Assembly: GCF_005885635.1 (NCBI RefSeq) | Contig: NZ_VATY01000001.1 | Coordinates: forward strand, 1,054,001 to 1,118,000 | Origin: Maribacter algarum (ex Zhang et al. 2020) | Lineage (GTDB): Bacteria > Bacteroidota > Bacteroidia > Flavobacteriales > Flavobacteriaceae | DNA length: 64,000 nucleotides | Reading direction: 5' to 3' | Shown here: positions 20,052 through 28,301 of the stretch, one piece after another | How positions within the stretch are numbered: position 1 is the stretch's first letter | How the letters are laid out: each line of letters begins with the position of its first letter | The notes under the pieces: model-generated | The model's input: the letters and a program-made list of their open reading frames with translations, nothing else | What the model was told of the DNA's origin: nothing | Databases searched by the model: none | Position numbers and translations under genes: made by a program

Positions 20052-20102
20052 TTAACTATTTTGTTACGCATAATTAATCTGCACTTAACCCAAACTTTAC
20101 AT
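20052..20102 (+). promoter_or_regulatory. Pho-box-like array, five units in register
   Basis: Units TTAACTA (20052), GTTACGC (20063), TTAATCT (20074), TTAACCC (20085) and TTTACAT (20096) are exactly 11 bp apart. A TATTTT element follows at 20112-20117 and the gene start at 20139. Same unit and period as before the TonB receptor and PiT genes. Confidence 0.6.
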
Positions 20103-20138
20103 TCCCAACGTTATTTTGTAATAATGATAAATCGAAAC

Positions 20139-20513
20139 ATGAAAAACTTCTTTGCATTTTGCTTTTTCTTATTCACAGCAGCAGCCTTTTCTCAAAATCA
20201 AGGGGCAATTCGCGGTACCGTTGCTGACAAAGCAATGAATAACGAACCAATGCTTTTTGCAAATGTTCAATTGAAAGGAGCTGATACCAGTTTCCAGACC
20301 AATTTTCATGGTAATTTTGAAATTTCTGAGCTTAATCCAGGCATACATACTTTGGTAGTGAGTTATGCAGGTTATGAAACCCAAGAAATAGAAGTCGTAG
20401 TCAAAAGCAATGAAATCACAGAGGTGTATTCCGAGGTATCACCCATGCAGATTAATTTTGATGATGTTGAAGGAATGGATGCGGTATTAAAAGAAGATAC
20501 ACTGAGAAAATAA
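20139..20513 (+). CDS. Stand-alone carboxypeptidase-D-regulatory-like domain protein
   Basis: 124 residues: signal peptide (MKNFFAFCFFLFTAAAFSQ) and a single carboxypeptidase regulatory-like domain, QGAIRGTVADKAMNNEPMLF through HTLVVSYAGYETQEIEV, then a short acidic tail. The domain closely parallels residues 22-105 of the TonB receptor at 15957, but plug and barrel are absent and the frame ends at a normal stop, so it looks like a deliberate short protein rather than a receptor remnant. ATG 20139 is chosen over 20124 since it begins the signal peptide. It lies between a Pho-box-like array and a bidirectional terminator. Function unknown. Confidence 0.75.
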   Translation: MKNFFAFCFFLFTAAAFSQNQGAIRGTVADKAMNNEPMLFANVQLKGADTSFQTNFHGNFEISELNPGIHTLVVSYAGYETQEIEVVVKSNEITEVYSEVSPMQINFDDVEGMDAVLKEDTLRK

Positions 20514-20532
20514 TTTTCAACCCTATAAAGTA

Positions 20533-20567
20533 AAAAAGCGGTCAACTTGTACAAGTTGACCGCTTTT
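20533..20567. terminator. Bidirectional terminator
   Basis: A near-perfect palindrome, with arms AAAAGCGGTCAACTTG and CAAGTTGACCGCTTTT around 20550, sits between the convergent stops at 20513 and 20586. Long GC-containing stem plus A/T runs on both flanks. Confidence 0.88.
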
Positions 20568-20585
20568 CTATAGAATAAAATACGT

Positions 20586-20945
20586 TTAGTTTCTACTAAC
20601 GATCCCTTCAGTATTTTTAGTTTCATTTACAGCTGCAATAGCATTATTACTATACTCGACCTCTTTCAATATATCATTGGCCCAAAACAACCACTTTCCG
20701 GTTTTTACACCACTGGTATATGAACCTACTGAGATAGTTTCACCCTTTTCGTTAAAACTCATCCACTCACCGTGAAGTTGTTTTTCTAGGTTGAACGTAC
20801 CTTTCTGACTGACTTCTCCATTGGCATGGAAATATGTAGCTTCAATTAGATTCGTTTCTTTATTTAGTTTCATCTCCGGCTTTGTTTGTGCAAAAGAAGC
20901 TGCGGATACAAATAGTATAACAAGGAGTAAGAGGGTCTTTTTCAT
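20586..20945 (-). CDS. Secreted YwqK/MORN-variant repeat protein
   Basis: 119 residues with a signal peptide (MKKTLLLLVILFVSAASFAQ). The mature part has MORN-variant repeats of the YwqK 'antitoxin' type: ATYFHANGEVSQKGTF, GEWMSFNEKGETISVGSY and GKWLFWANDILKEVEY. Despite the automatic family name, no toxin gene is near and the signal peptide argues for a periplasmic or surface role. It is transcribed away from the PiT gene, with a TACATTTG promoter element 24 bp upstream and a Pho-box-like array next to it. Function unknown. Confidence 0.75.
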   Translation of the reverse strand: MKKTLLLLVILFVSAASFAQTKPEMKLNKETNLIEATYFHANGEVSQKGTFNLEKQLHGEWMSFNEKGETISVGSYTSGVKTGKWLFWANDILKEVEYSNNAIAAVNETKNTEGIVSRN

Positions 20946-20968
20946 GATATTTAAATTCTATTATGATA

Positions 20969-20976
20969 CAAATGTA
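20969..20976 (-). promoter_or_regulatory. Candidate -7 element for the YwqK-like gene
   Basis: On the minus strand this reads TACATTTG (TAnnTTTG consensus), 24 bp before the start at 20945. The Pho-box-like array begins 9 bp further upstream. Confidence 0.5.
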
Positions 20977-20984
20977 CTAAAAAA

Positions 20985-21024
20985 TTTACGTTAAATGAAC
21001 TTTTGCTTAACATTAAATTTACAT
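20985..21024 (+). promoter_or_regulatory. Pho-box-like array A between the YwqK-like and PiT genes
   Basis: Four units in exact 11-bp register: TTTACGT (20985), TGAACTT (20996), TTAACAT (21007) and TTTACAT (21018). Two of the three 4-nt spacers are TAAA. Oriented by unit direction it faces the PiT gene, but it also abuts the leftward promoter of the YwqK-like gene. The rest of the 305-bp intergenic region 20946-21250 holds this array, a weak hairpin at 21128-21150 and array B. Confidence 0.6.
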
Positions 21025-21169
21025 TGATAACGTTTCAAATATGCTTTTCGTATAAAACGCTTTAAAAAAATAGCCGTAATAGCTAATATTTCAAGGGGAT
21101 TTTCCAAATTTAGAGTCCGTGAATTCTAAAAAGCGATTTCTCAGCTTTTTTACGCCTTGAATCAATTTC

Positions 21170-21204
21170 ATAACATTAAATTAACGTATAAACTGAATTA
21201 TAGT
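21170..21204 (+). promoter_or_regulatory. Pho-box-like box B and -10-like element of the PiT gene
   Basis: ATAACAT (21170) and TTAACGT (21181) are separated by TAAA, with a TATAGT hexamer at 21199-21204, 11 bp after the box. The same box-then-TATAGT order occurs before the TonB receptor. The PiT start is 46 bp downstream. Confidence 0.6.
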
Positions 21205-21250
21205 AGCACTTTTGTGATTGACCAATTTCTGACCAATTATTACAGATTTA

Positions 21251-23497
21251 GTGGGAGAGAACATTTACCTTTTTATGATTATCGCGCTAGCCGTGCTAGC
21301 CATTACCGACTTGGTAGTAGGGGTTAGTAATGATGCTGTTAATTTTTTGAATTCGGCTATTGGTTCTAAGGCCATTTCCTTCAAAACAATTATGATTGTC
21401 GCAAGTGTAGGAATTGCTTTTGGAGCAATGTCCTCCAGCGGTATGATGGAGGTAGCTAGAAAGGGTATTTTCAATCCCTCCGAATTCGTCTTCGCCGAAA
21501 TCATGATCATCTTTATGGCGGTAATGATTACCGATATTTTGCTCCTTGACTTTTTCAATACTCTGGGAATGCCAACCTCTACAACCGTTTCCATTGTTTT
21601 CGAACTCTTAGGTGCCGCAGTGGCTATTTCATTGGTAAAGATTTCCAGTTCTGGAGGTGGATTTTCCGAATTATCAAACTACATCAATACTGAGAAGGCG
21701 ACCGAAATTATACTAGGCATATTACTTTCGGTAGTTGTTGCCTTTACTATAGGTGCCCTTATCCAATTTGTTTCAAGAATTCTTATTTCTTTTAAATTCA
21801 ATGAAAGACCTAAATGGGTCGGCGCTTTGTTCGGTGGTTTTGCTATCACATCAATCATCTATTTTATCATTGTAAAAGGTTTAAAAAGTGCTTCAATTTT
21901 TAGTCCTGAAATATTGGGTTATATCGGTGAAAATCCAGAGATTTTTCTTTTGGGGAATTTCGTTATCTGGACATTATTTTCGTGGCTGGTAAGCAGTTTT
22001 TTCAAAATAAACATATACACGCTAATCATTGTTTTAGGAACCTTCGCTTTAGCCATGGCCTTTGCAGGAAATGATTTGGTCAATTTTATAGGTGTTCCGT
22101 TAGCTGCATTGGAATGGTTTAATTCTTGGTCGGCCTCCGGTGTTGAAGCTGCCAATTATACCATGGAGAATCAACCGGTTCGCACTCCTACTCTACTTCT
22201 ATTGGCTTCGGGAGTTATTATGGTAATAACGCTTTGGTTTTCTTCGAAAGCAAAGAATGTGGTCAAAACCAGTGTGGATCTTTCCCGTCAAGATGAAGGT
22301 GATGAGCGTTTTCAACCGAACTTTCTATCGAGACAGATTGTCAAATTGACCATTCAAGCTTCAGAGAACCTCGGGGAAATCCTTCCAAAATCGCTTGTGG
22401 CTAAAATTGATTCCTGCTTTGAAAAACCGTATACCTATATTCCTAAAAGCAGAGTACAAGACCTTCCGGCTTTCGACTTGGTTAGGGCAGCTGTTAACCT
22501 TATGGTAGCTAGCGTACTTATTTCAATTGCAACCTCAATGAAACTTCCACTATCGACCACATATGTAACCTTTATGGTCGCGATGGGTACTTCTTTGGCT
22601 GATCGTGCTTGGGGCCCTGAAAGTGCAGTTTATCGCGTTGCTGGGGTGCTTAATGTTATCGGCGGATGGTTCTTTACCGCAATTAGCGCCTTTACTGCCG
22701 CCGCAATCATTGCATATATCATACATTTAGGTGGTATTTGGGCTATCGGGGTGCTATTGGTCATTGCCTTTTTATTGATTGGTAGAAACTACCTCTCACA
22801 TAACAAGAAAATGAAGGAAACGAAATTAGAAGAGAAGCTTCAAAAATCAGAGAGTAATTCCATTATTGAGCTTATAGAAGAAAGTTCCTCTAACGTTTCT
22901 TTGACTATCAATAGAGCGAATAAGATATATACGCAAGCGATTGACGGACTTTCCAAACACGATATTGACCGACTTAAAAAGAGTAAAAAGGGAATTGCCA
23001 AATTGAACAACGAAGTAGAAGACCTCCGTGGCAATATTTTCTATTTCATCAAGAATTTAGATGATTCCAGTGTTGGTGCAAGTAACTTTTATATAACGGC
23101 TTTAAGCTATTTGCAGGATATGACCCAATCTTTGGAATACATTTCAAAGGCCAGCTACAAGCATGTAAACAACAATCACAAAAAGTTACGTTTCAATCAA
23201 ATCAAGGACCTAAAGGAAACCGACTTGTTTATCGATGAATTGTTCACCGAAATAAAAACAATTTTCGATACCAAAGCCTATGACCAGCTTACGGAAATCA
23301 TTATAAATAAGGATCAGTTATTACATACTTTAGATCAAAAAATAACGAAGCAGATTGAACGGACAAGAGCTGATGAATCGAGTCCGAAAAATACAGCACT
23401 TTACTTCAGTCTTTTATTGGAAACCAAAGATTTGTTGAAAGCCACCATGAGTCTACTTGAAACTTATGATGGGCACGTCAATGCCGGTAGCATATAA
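21251..23497 (+). CDS. pit: Inorganic phosphate transporter, PiT family, with PhoU-like tail
   Basis: 748 residues. The membrane part (about 1-520) carries the two inverted PiT signature repeats, GVSNDAVNFLNSAIGS (near 24-39) and AGNDLVNFIGVPLAA (near 272-286), which bind phosphate and the coupling cation. The soluble C-terminal third (about 535-740) is helical and charged, like the PhoU-type regulatory domain fused to PiT proteins in Bacteroidetes. The start is GTG at 21251, giving the conserved ENIYLFMIIALAVLAITDL N-terminus. The promoter carries a Pho-box-like element. The next gene starts 11 bp after the stop, implying an operon. No pstSCAB or phoB is in the window. Confidence 0.93.
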   Translation: MGENIYLFMIIALAVLAITDLVVGVSNDAVNFLNSAIGSKAISFKTIMIVASVGIAFGAMSSSGMMEVARKGIFNPSEFVFAEIMIIFMAVMITDILLLDFFNTLGMPTSTTVSIVFELLGAAVAISLVKISSSGGGFSELSNYINTEKATEIILGILLSVVVAFTIGALIQFVSRILISFKFNERPKWVGALFGGFAITSIIYFIIVKGLKSASIFSPEILGYIGENPEIFLLGNFVIWTLFSWLVSSFFKINIYTLIIVLGTFALAMAFAGNDLVNFIGVPLAALEWFNSWSASGVEAANYTMENQPVRTPTLLLLASGVIMVITLWFSSKAKNVVKTSVDLSRQDEGDERFQPNFLSRQIVKLTIQASENLGEILPKSLVAKIDSCFEKPYTYIPKSRVQDLPAFDLVRAAVNLMVASVLISIATSMKLPLSTTYVTFMVAMGTSLADRAWGPESAVYRVAGVLNVIGGWFFTAISAFTAAAIIAYIIHLGGIWAIGVLLVIAFLLIGRNYLSHNKKMKETKLEEKLQKSESNSIIELIEESSSNVSLTINRANKIYTQAIDGLSKHDIDRLKKSKKGIAKLNNEVEDLRGNIFYFIKNLDDSSVGASNFYITALSYLQDMTQSLEYISKASYKHVNNNHKKLRFNQIKDLKETDLFIDELFTEIKTIFDTKAYDQLTEIIINKDQLLHTLDQKITKQIERTRADESSPKNTALYFSLLLETKDLLKATMSLLETYDGHVNAGSI

Positions 23498-23507
23498 ACA
23501 ACCTGTC

Positions 23508-24233
23508 ATGAAAAAATTAATTATTGCTATTGCTGGTATTCTAAGTATTAGTTCATCATTGAGCGCCCAACTTCTTTCAGGCGAAGAACTCCTTGACAAA
23601 GCTATTTCATATCACGACCCAAATAATTCTTGGTCTTCTTTTAAAGGGAACTTTGGTGTTACTATGAGTACTCCTGACGGAAAAGAGCGTATTAGTGATA
23701 TCGTATTAAATCTCTCTGGAGAGTATTTTCAACTCATCTCTGAAAAAGATGGTGTTGTCTTAAAACAAGTCTTGGAAAAAGGAGAATGTAAATTAATGCT
23801 GAACGGAAATGCTACGGTTTCTGAAGAAGATAAAAAGAAGCATAGGCTGACGTGCGAGCGGGCAAATATGTATAAAAACTACTATACCTATCTCTATGGA
23901 TTACCCATGAAATTAAAAGACCCAGGAACCATTATAGACCCTAAAACCCAAAAGAAAACGTTCAAGGGCAAGGAATATATGGTTTTAAAAGTCACTTATG
24001 AAGAAGAGGTTGGGGGTGATATTTGGTATTTTTATTTTGACCCAAAAACCTATGCCATGGAAGTATATCAATTCTTTCGCGACGAATCCAAACCGGACGG
24101 AGAATATATTCTTCTCACTGGGGAAGAAGAAGTCTCAGGAATCAAAATGCCAAAAATCCGAGCATGGTATTACAACAAAGATGACAAATACTTGGGCACC
24201 GATGTTTTGACAAAAAGCACGTATCTGGAATAA
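23508..24233 (+). CDS. DUF6503-like secreted protein
   Basis: 241 residues with signal peptide (MKKLIIAIAGILSISSSLSAQ). The mature protein starts SGEELLDKAISYHDPNNSW and continues as alternating strands (FKGNFGVTMSTPDGKERISD, WYFYFDPKTYAMEVYQFF, KIRAWYYNKDDKYLGTD), resembling the LolA-like half-barrel fold of DUF6503 proteins. ATG 23508 is preferred over 23457, which would overlap the PiT gene and hide the signal. It sits directly behind the PiT gene, so it is probably phosphate-regulated. Family recognition is moderate; function unknown. Confidence 0.75.
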   Translation: MKKLIIAIAGILSISSSLSAQLLSGEELLDKAISYHDPNNSWSSFKGNFGVTMSTPDGKERISDIVLNLSGEYFQLISEKDGVVLKQVLEKGECKLMLNGNATVSEEDKKKHRLTCERANMYKNYYTYLYGLPMKLKDPGTIIDPKTQKKTFKGKEYMVLKVTYEEEVGGDIWYFYFDPKTYAMEVYQFFRDESKPDGEYILLTGEEEVSGIKMPKIRAWYYNKDDKYLGTDVLTKSTYLE

Positions 24234-24391
24234 TAATTCCTCGATATTGTCAGTGAAGGTTGCGGTTTTTCTCACAAGAAAAATTTCAGTTACCGAAAAT
24301 TTGATAGCGTTCAACGAAAATCTGGTTTTTCGACTTTTTCCTGAACTAATACTGGACTTATAAGGTTATATTGTTTAACTTTTAAGTGATA

Positions 24392-24814
24392 ATGGGCACA
24401 ACGACAAAAATAAATAGAAAGGTATTATCTACCCTAGAAACCAAAATCGGAAAGTTTGAGTATTACTCAAATATGGTTGTTGGAGAGGTGAAAGAGGGAG
24501 TTCACGTAACTTTTGAGACCGCCGTAGAACCCTTGCAGGAAGGCGCCCAGATATTCGGGTATGCTGAAAACTTTGTTTACATATCACACCGACTTCATTC
24601 CTATTCAATAGATCCTACAGGCTACTATGAGGCTGCAAGTATGTTTCCTAATTTTAAGGCCCTGGCCATTGTCGCCACTAATAGACGCAGACGTATGCTT
24701 GCCAACTTAGAACGTCTTTTTATGAAACGTCCCATTCATGTATTTGACAACCTAGAGTCGGCCTTTGAATGGGCTGAAACGTTTTTAGAGAATCAACCCA
24801 AAAATCCTTTTTAA
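24392..24814 (+). CDS. SpoIIAA/STAS-like small protein
   Basis: 140 residues, cytoplasmic, no signal. The start is ATG 24392; a GTG two codons upstream is possible. The alpha/beta pattern (FEYYSNMVVGEVKEGVHVTF, FVYISHRLHSYSIDP, FKALAIVATNRRRRMLANL, HVFDNLESAFEWAETFL) resembles SpoIIAA-like proteins, whose last helix follows an F-x-x-x-x-x-A-x-x-W motif. No catalytic residues are evident. The 3' end overlaps the next, convergent gene by 4 bp. The fold assignment is my inference. Confidence 0.65.
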   Translation: MGTTTKINRKVLSTLETKIGKFEYYSNMVVGEVKEGVHVTFETAVEPLQEGAQIFGYAENFVYISHRLHSYSIDPTGYYEAASMFPNFKALAIVATNRRRRMLANLERLFMKRPIHVFDNLESAFEWAETFLENQPKNPF

Positions 24815-26268
24815 GTTACCAATTCTATAGTAGTATGGTATAGATTCTTTTCTTCCATTTTAGCCTTTAACCAGGCATAAAAGCTCATTACAAAAATGTC
24901 TTCTTGTTCTTTACCTATCCATTCAAATGAATTTTCTACTTCATTCTTGAACACGCGACTGGTTACTTGGTTCGGATTCTCATAATATCTGCTAATCAAC
25001 TTTACGAATGCTAAAACGCGTTCTTCTCCCTTGTTTTGGAGCAATTTTGAGAACTTACGTTTGAACTGCTGTAGACGCACGAGAACAAGGTCTAACTTAT
25101 CCAACTCCGTTAGTAATAAAATCTCGATAAGATTCTTTTTTACTACCCAAACCCATCCCATTTTTTTCTCATACCAAGTATCCGTATGACTCAGATTTTT
25201 AATGATTTGATAAGACCCCGAAAACTCATCTTGCTGAAATAAACACATTGCAATGAGGAGTTTTAAATCCAGAGAATCGCTTTTAAAATCTTTTAATATA
25301 GAAAGTGCTTTTACATGTTCTCCAGTGTAATTGTAGTTCAAAGCTTTAAGAGTAACTAACTTCTCCTCGAAACGTTTATAGTAGGTATTGTTTTCTTTTC
25401 GCATCTCTTGCTCCATTTCCTTGGTAAAACGCATTGAAGCTTCAAACTTTTTATTTCTGAACTGAGTTATCGCCAGTAAATTCAGAATACTTAAATGATA
25501 AAAGCGATGTTTGTTTTTAAGACTGCTTTTCTTATCCACAATATCGTAAAGTTCTAGCATAAAAGGAGAAATCGCATAAAAATCACTTTGTGCTTTTGCC
25601 GCTGTTGCAGTCAACTCCATTAACTGGAATAGTGATTTATAAGTAAGGGCTTCATTAACTTCTATATGGAATTCAGAAAAGGTGTTTTGAATAATATCCG
25701 ATACTGAACTATGCTCGGTATTCTTCAATCTTGATTTGATAACCGCGTAGGCTCTGTTCAAATGAAATTCTTGTCGAAATAACATCATATTATTTTCAGA
25801 AGTTTCGATGATTTCCTTTAGCACCCAATTCGTATTCAAATGTGCATATTGAATCTTAGTATGGTAAATTTCATTAAGGATTGAATATAAGTCCAGGGGA
25901 ATGGCCATCCGCTCCGCATTTTCCAAAGTTTTAAACGCAAGCTTGTTCAGCTTCTTTTCAAAGAAGATACGACTCGCTAAAAGCAGTTTCAAGATTTCAA
26001 GTTCTTCAGATGTCTCACCCGCAAAGCTCTTGCTGGCAACAAAATCAATCAAATTATCCTGAAGCCTTTTGCATAGTGCATGAAAGGCATTGCGAGAAGG
26101 CTTACCATACAGTTGTATGTCTAAATCCTTTGTCTTTCCCGAGTCGATAAGTTTAAAAAGCTTTTCATTTTTGGTATCTGTCCGGCGGTTCCTTCGTCGC
26201 AATTGAAGAACGAATTCTTGCTTCTCATCGGTAGTAAGTGTATTTAATATAGCAATTATTCCATACAT
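24811..26268 (-). CDS. Helical repeat protein of unknown function
   Basis: 485 residues, no signal peptide or membrane segment. The N-terminus (TTDEKQEFVLQLRRRNRRTD, then YGKPSRNAFHALCKRLQDNL) matches a recurrent N-terminal module of flavobacterial TPR-like proteins, in which a short basic helix bundle precedes long alpha-alpha repeats. The remainder is helical, with repeats such as LLIAMCLFQQDEFSGSYQII. I cannot assign a function. Monocistronic, divergent from the yiaA-like gene. Confidence 0.75.
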   Translation of the reverse strand: MYGIIAILNTLTTDEKQEFVLQLRRRNRRTDTKNEKLFKLIDSGKTKDLDIQLYGKPSRNAFHALCKRLQDNLIDFVASKSFAGETSEELEILKLLLASRIFFEKKLNKLAFKTLENAERMAIPLDLYSILNEIYHTKIQYAHLNTNWVLKEIIETSENNMMLFRQEFHLNRAYAVIKSRLKNTEHSSVSDIIQNTFSEFHIEVNEALTYKSLFQLMELTATAAKAQSDFYAISPFMLELYDIVDKKSSLKNKHRFYHLSILNLLAITQFRNKKFEASMRFTKEMEQEMRKENNTYYKRFEEKLVTLKALNYNYTGEHVKALSILKDFKSDSLDLKLLIAMCLFQQDEFSGSYQIIKNLSHTDTWYEKKMGWVWVVKKNLIEILLLTELDKLDLVLVRLQQFKRKFSKLLQNKGEERVLAFVKLISRYYENPNQVTSRVFKNEVENSFEWIGKEQEDIFVMSFYAWLKAKMEEKNLYHTTIELVT

Positions 26269-26428
26269 TAAAACATAAGTAAATTTTATTATTATATCAA
26301 TAAATATAGGAAATATATGATTTAATTATATTATTTAATCGTAAGTTTTTTGGGAATATTGTATTTCATATCTAGGCATTCTCCCCCATCTTTGCCCTAA
26401 ATAATCGAAATTTCTAAATCAAATTAAA

Positions 26429-26884
26429 ATGGAAAATTCAACATTTAATGAAAAAAAGGAAATCAAGAAAATTGAAGAGTTTACAGGAAGGCCAACTTCC
26501 GCGTTTGTATCCGCCTCATGGATGGCGGTGCTTATAGGAATGGTATCTTATTGTATTGGTCTTTGGAATGCGCACATGCAACTGAATGAAAAAGGCTACT
26601 ACTTTACTATTCTACTTTTCGGACTTTTCTCGGTAGTATCCGTCCAAAAAAGTGTTCGTGACCGTCAAGAGGGAATTCAAGTTTCCGATATGTATTATGG
26701 TATTAGTTGGTTCACAACACTTACTTCTGTCACGCTTCTAGTGATTGGATTATGGAATGCCGATTTAGACCTTAGTGAAAAAGGATTCTATGGCATGTCA
26801 TTTACCTTGAGTCTTTTTGCGGCAGTTGCTGTACAAAAAAATACACGTGATATTCAATATTTGGATAGCGTTGAAGAGAAATAA
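26429..26884 (+). CDS. yiaA: YiaA/YiaB family inner-membrane protein
   Basis: 151 residues with two copies of the YiaAB two-helix domain: [20 protein letters not shown] with a loop [20 protein letters not shown], then a second copy [20 protein letters not shown] with [20 protein letters not shown]. Each copy ends in a basic QKxxRD-type motif. Function is not established. Monocistronic, followed by a hairpin terminator. Confidence 0.88.
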   Translation: MENSTFNEKKEIKKIEEFTGRPTSAFVSASWMAVLIGMVSYCIGLWNAHMQLNEKGYYFTILLFGLFSVVSVQKSVRDRQEGIQVSDMYYGISWFTTLTSVTLLVIGLWNADLDLSEKGFYGMSFTLSLFAAVAVQKNTRDIQYLDSVEEK

Positions 26885-26894
26885 TTTAGCTACT

Positions 26895-26929
26895 ACAAGC
26901 CTGTTTGATTCACCAGACAGGCTTGTATT
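26895..26929 (+). terminator. Terminator of the yiaA-like gene
   Basis: A 10-bp stem ACAAGCCTGT/ACAGGCTTGT (26895-26904 with 26917-26926) begins 11 bp after the stop. The U tail is short (ATTT), so it may be weak. Confidence 0.65.
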
Positions 26930-26996
26930 TAATCCTACAGAACTGTTAAAATGCAATTCCGAAATTCTTAATACGTTATTCTAAAAATACCATTAA

Positions 26997-28301
26997 ATGA
27001 ATTCAAAACTTGAAAGGCAGCTTGCCGAGCTTTTGGAAGCTGATATCATCAATTCGGAAACCGCTCAAAAGATTACGGCTTTCTATCATACAAAAGATGA
27101 AAGCAAACCGAATCGCCTCTTTACCATTTTTGGTGTTTTAGGGGCATTGTTAAGCGGTTTGGGCATCATTCTTATCATCGCCCACAACTGGGATGATATG
27201 CCTCGAAACATAAAAACCTCTTTTGCTTTTTTACCGCTTCTGATTGGTCAAATCGCGTGTGGGTTTAGTTTAATCAAAAAGAAAAGCACAACCTGGATTG
27301 AGTCTTCGGCTACCTTCTTAATTTTAGCTGTTGGTGCGACCATATCATTGGTCAGTCAGATATATAATATTCCAGGTGATTTGAGTGATTTCCTGTTGGT
27401 ATGGACAGTAATCACAGCACCATTGATATATTTGATGAGATCAAACTTGGCTGTAATTATCCATCTAGTACTTGCCACTTGGTACGCTTGTTATTCCGGA
27501 TACTCATTTAGTAGCATTGGTCATACCCCTTGGCTGTATTTAGTTTTATTTGCTTGGGTCATTCCCTATTATATGATGCTACAAAGACAAAAGGCAGAAA
27601 CCAATATTACAGGAATAATAAATTGGCTTCTACCACTAAGTCTGGTCATTGTACTTGGCACTTTTACAAATGGTGACACATTACTACTTTTAATGTACAT
27701 AGGGCTCTTCGGATTGTTTTATAACCTTGGTCAACTATCAATATTCAAAAATCAAAAACTAAGAAGAAATGGTTTTACCATTATTGGTTCATTAGGTACC
27801 ATATTTCTTTTAACCATTCTCACCTTTGAATGGTTCTGGAAAGATGCAATCAAAGAAACCTACCACGGAAGCGATGTGTTGATTACCATTATCCTATTTA
27901 TTGCAGGTATTGCCACTTTGGCCTATTTACATTTGAAAAAACAGGTGCAAGGTTTCAATCTATTTCAATACGCCTTTATGATTATAGGTTTGCTATACCT
28001 GACTAGAGGTATAGGTTCCGTTTACGGCATTGTCGCAACGAATCTTTTGGTTGCTGCCTTAGGTATTTTCGCAGTTCGTATTGGAATTAACAAGTCCAGT
28101 TACGGAATATTAAATTATGGCTTACTAATTATTACAGCATTAATTATTTGTAGGTTCTTCGATACAAATCTCGATTTTATCTTTCGGGGAATCCTATTTA
28201 TAGCCGTTGGCGCCGGTTTCTTTTTCGCCAATTACCTTTTGATAAAAAAGCAGCGTAAAGCCGCTCTTAATTCAACTTCAAATACTCAAACCCATGAATA
28301 A
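26997..28301 (+). CDS. DUF2157 domain membrane protein
   Basis: 434 residues: an N-terminal soluble helix pair (KLERQLAELLEADIINSETA), then about twelve transmembrane segments. The first, SGLGIILIIAHNWDDMPRNI, carries the AHNWD motif typical of DUF2157. It overlaps the next gene by 8 bp. DUF2157 and GDYXXLXY proteins are repeatedly paired in bacterial genomes, which supports both calls. Function unknown. Confidence 0.88.
   Translation: MNSKLERQLAELLEADIINSETAQKITAFYHTKDESKPNRLFTIFGVLGALLSGLGIILIIAHNWDDMPRNIKTSFAFLPLLIGQIACGFSLIKKKSTTWIESSATFLILAVGATISLVSQIYNIPGDLSDFLLVWTVITAPLIYLMRSNLAVIIHLVLATWYACYSGYSFSSIGHTPWLYLVLFAWVIPYYMMLQRQKAETNITGIINWLLPLSLVIVLGTFTNGDTLLLLMYIGLFGLFYNLGQLSIFKNQKLRRNGFTIIGSLGTIFLLTILTFEWFWKDAIKETYHGSDVLITIILFIAGIATLAYLHLKKQVQGFNLFQYAFMIIGLLYLTRGIGSVYGIVATNLLVAALGIFAVRIGINKSSYGILNYGLLIITALIICRFFDTNLDFIFRGILFIAVGAGFFFANYLLIKKQRKAALNSTSNTQTHE

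Noticed and set aside
20586-20945. Antitoxin of a toxin-antitoxin pair, from the YwqK family name
   Set aside because: It has a signal peptide and MORN-like repeats, and no toxin-like partner gene is adjacent.
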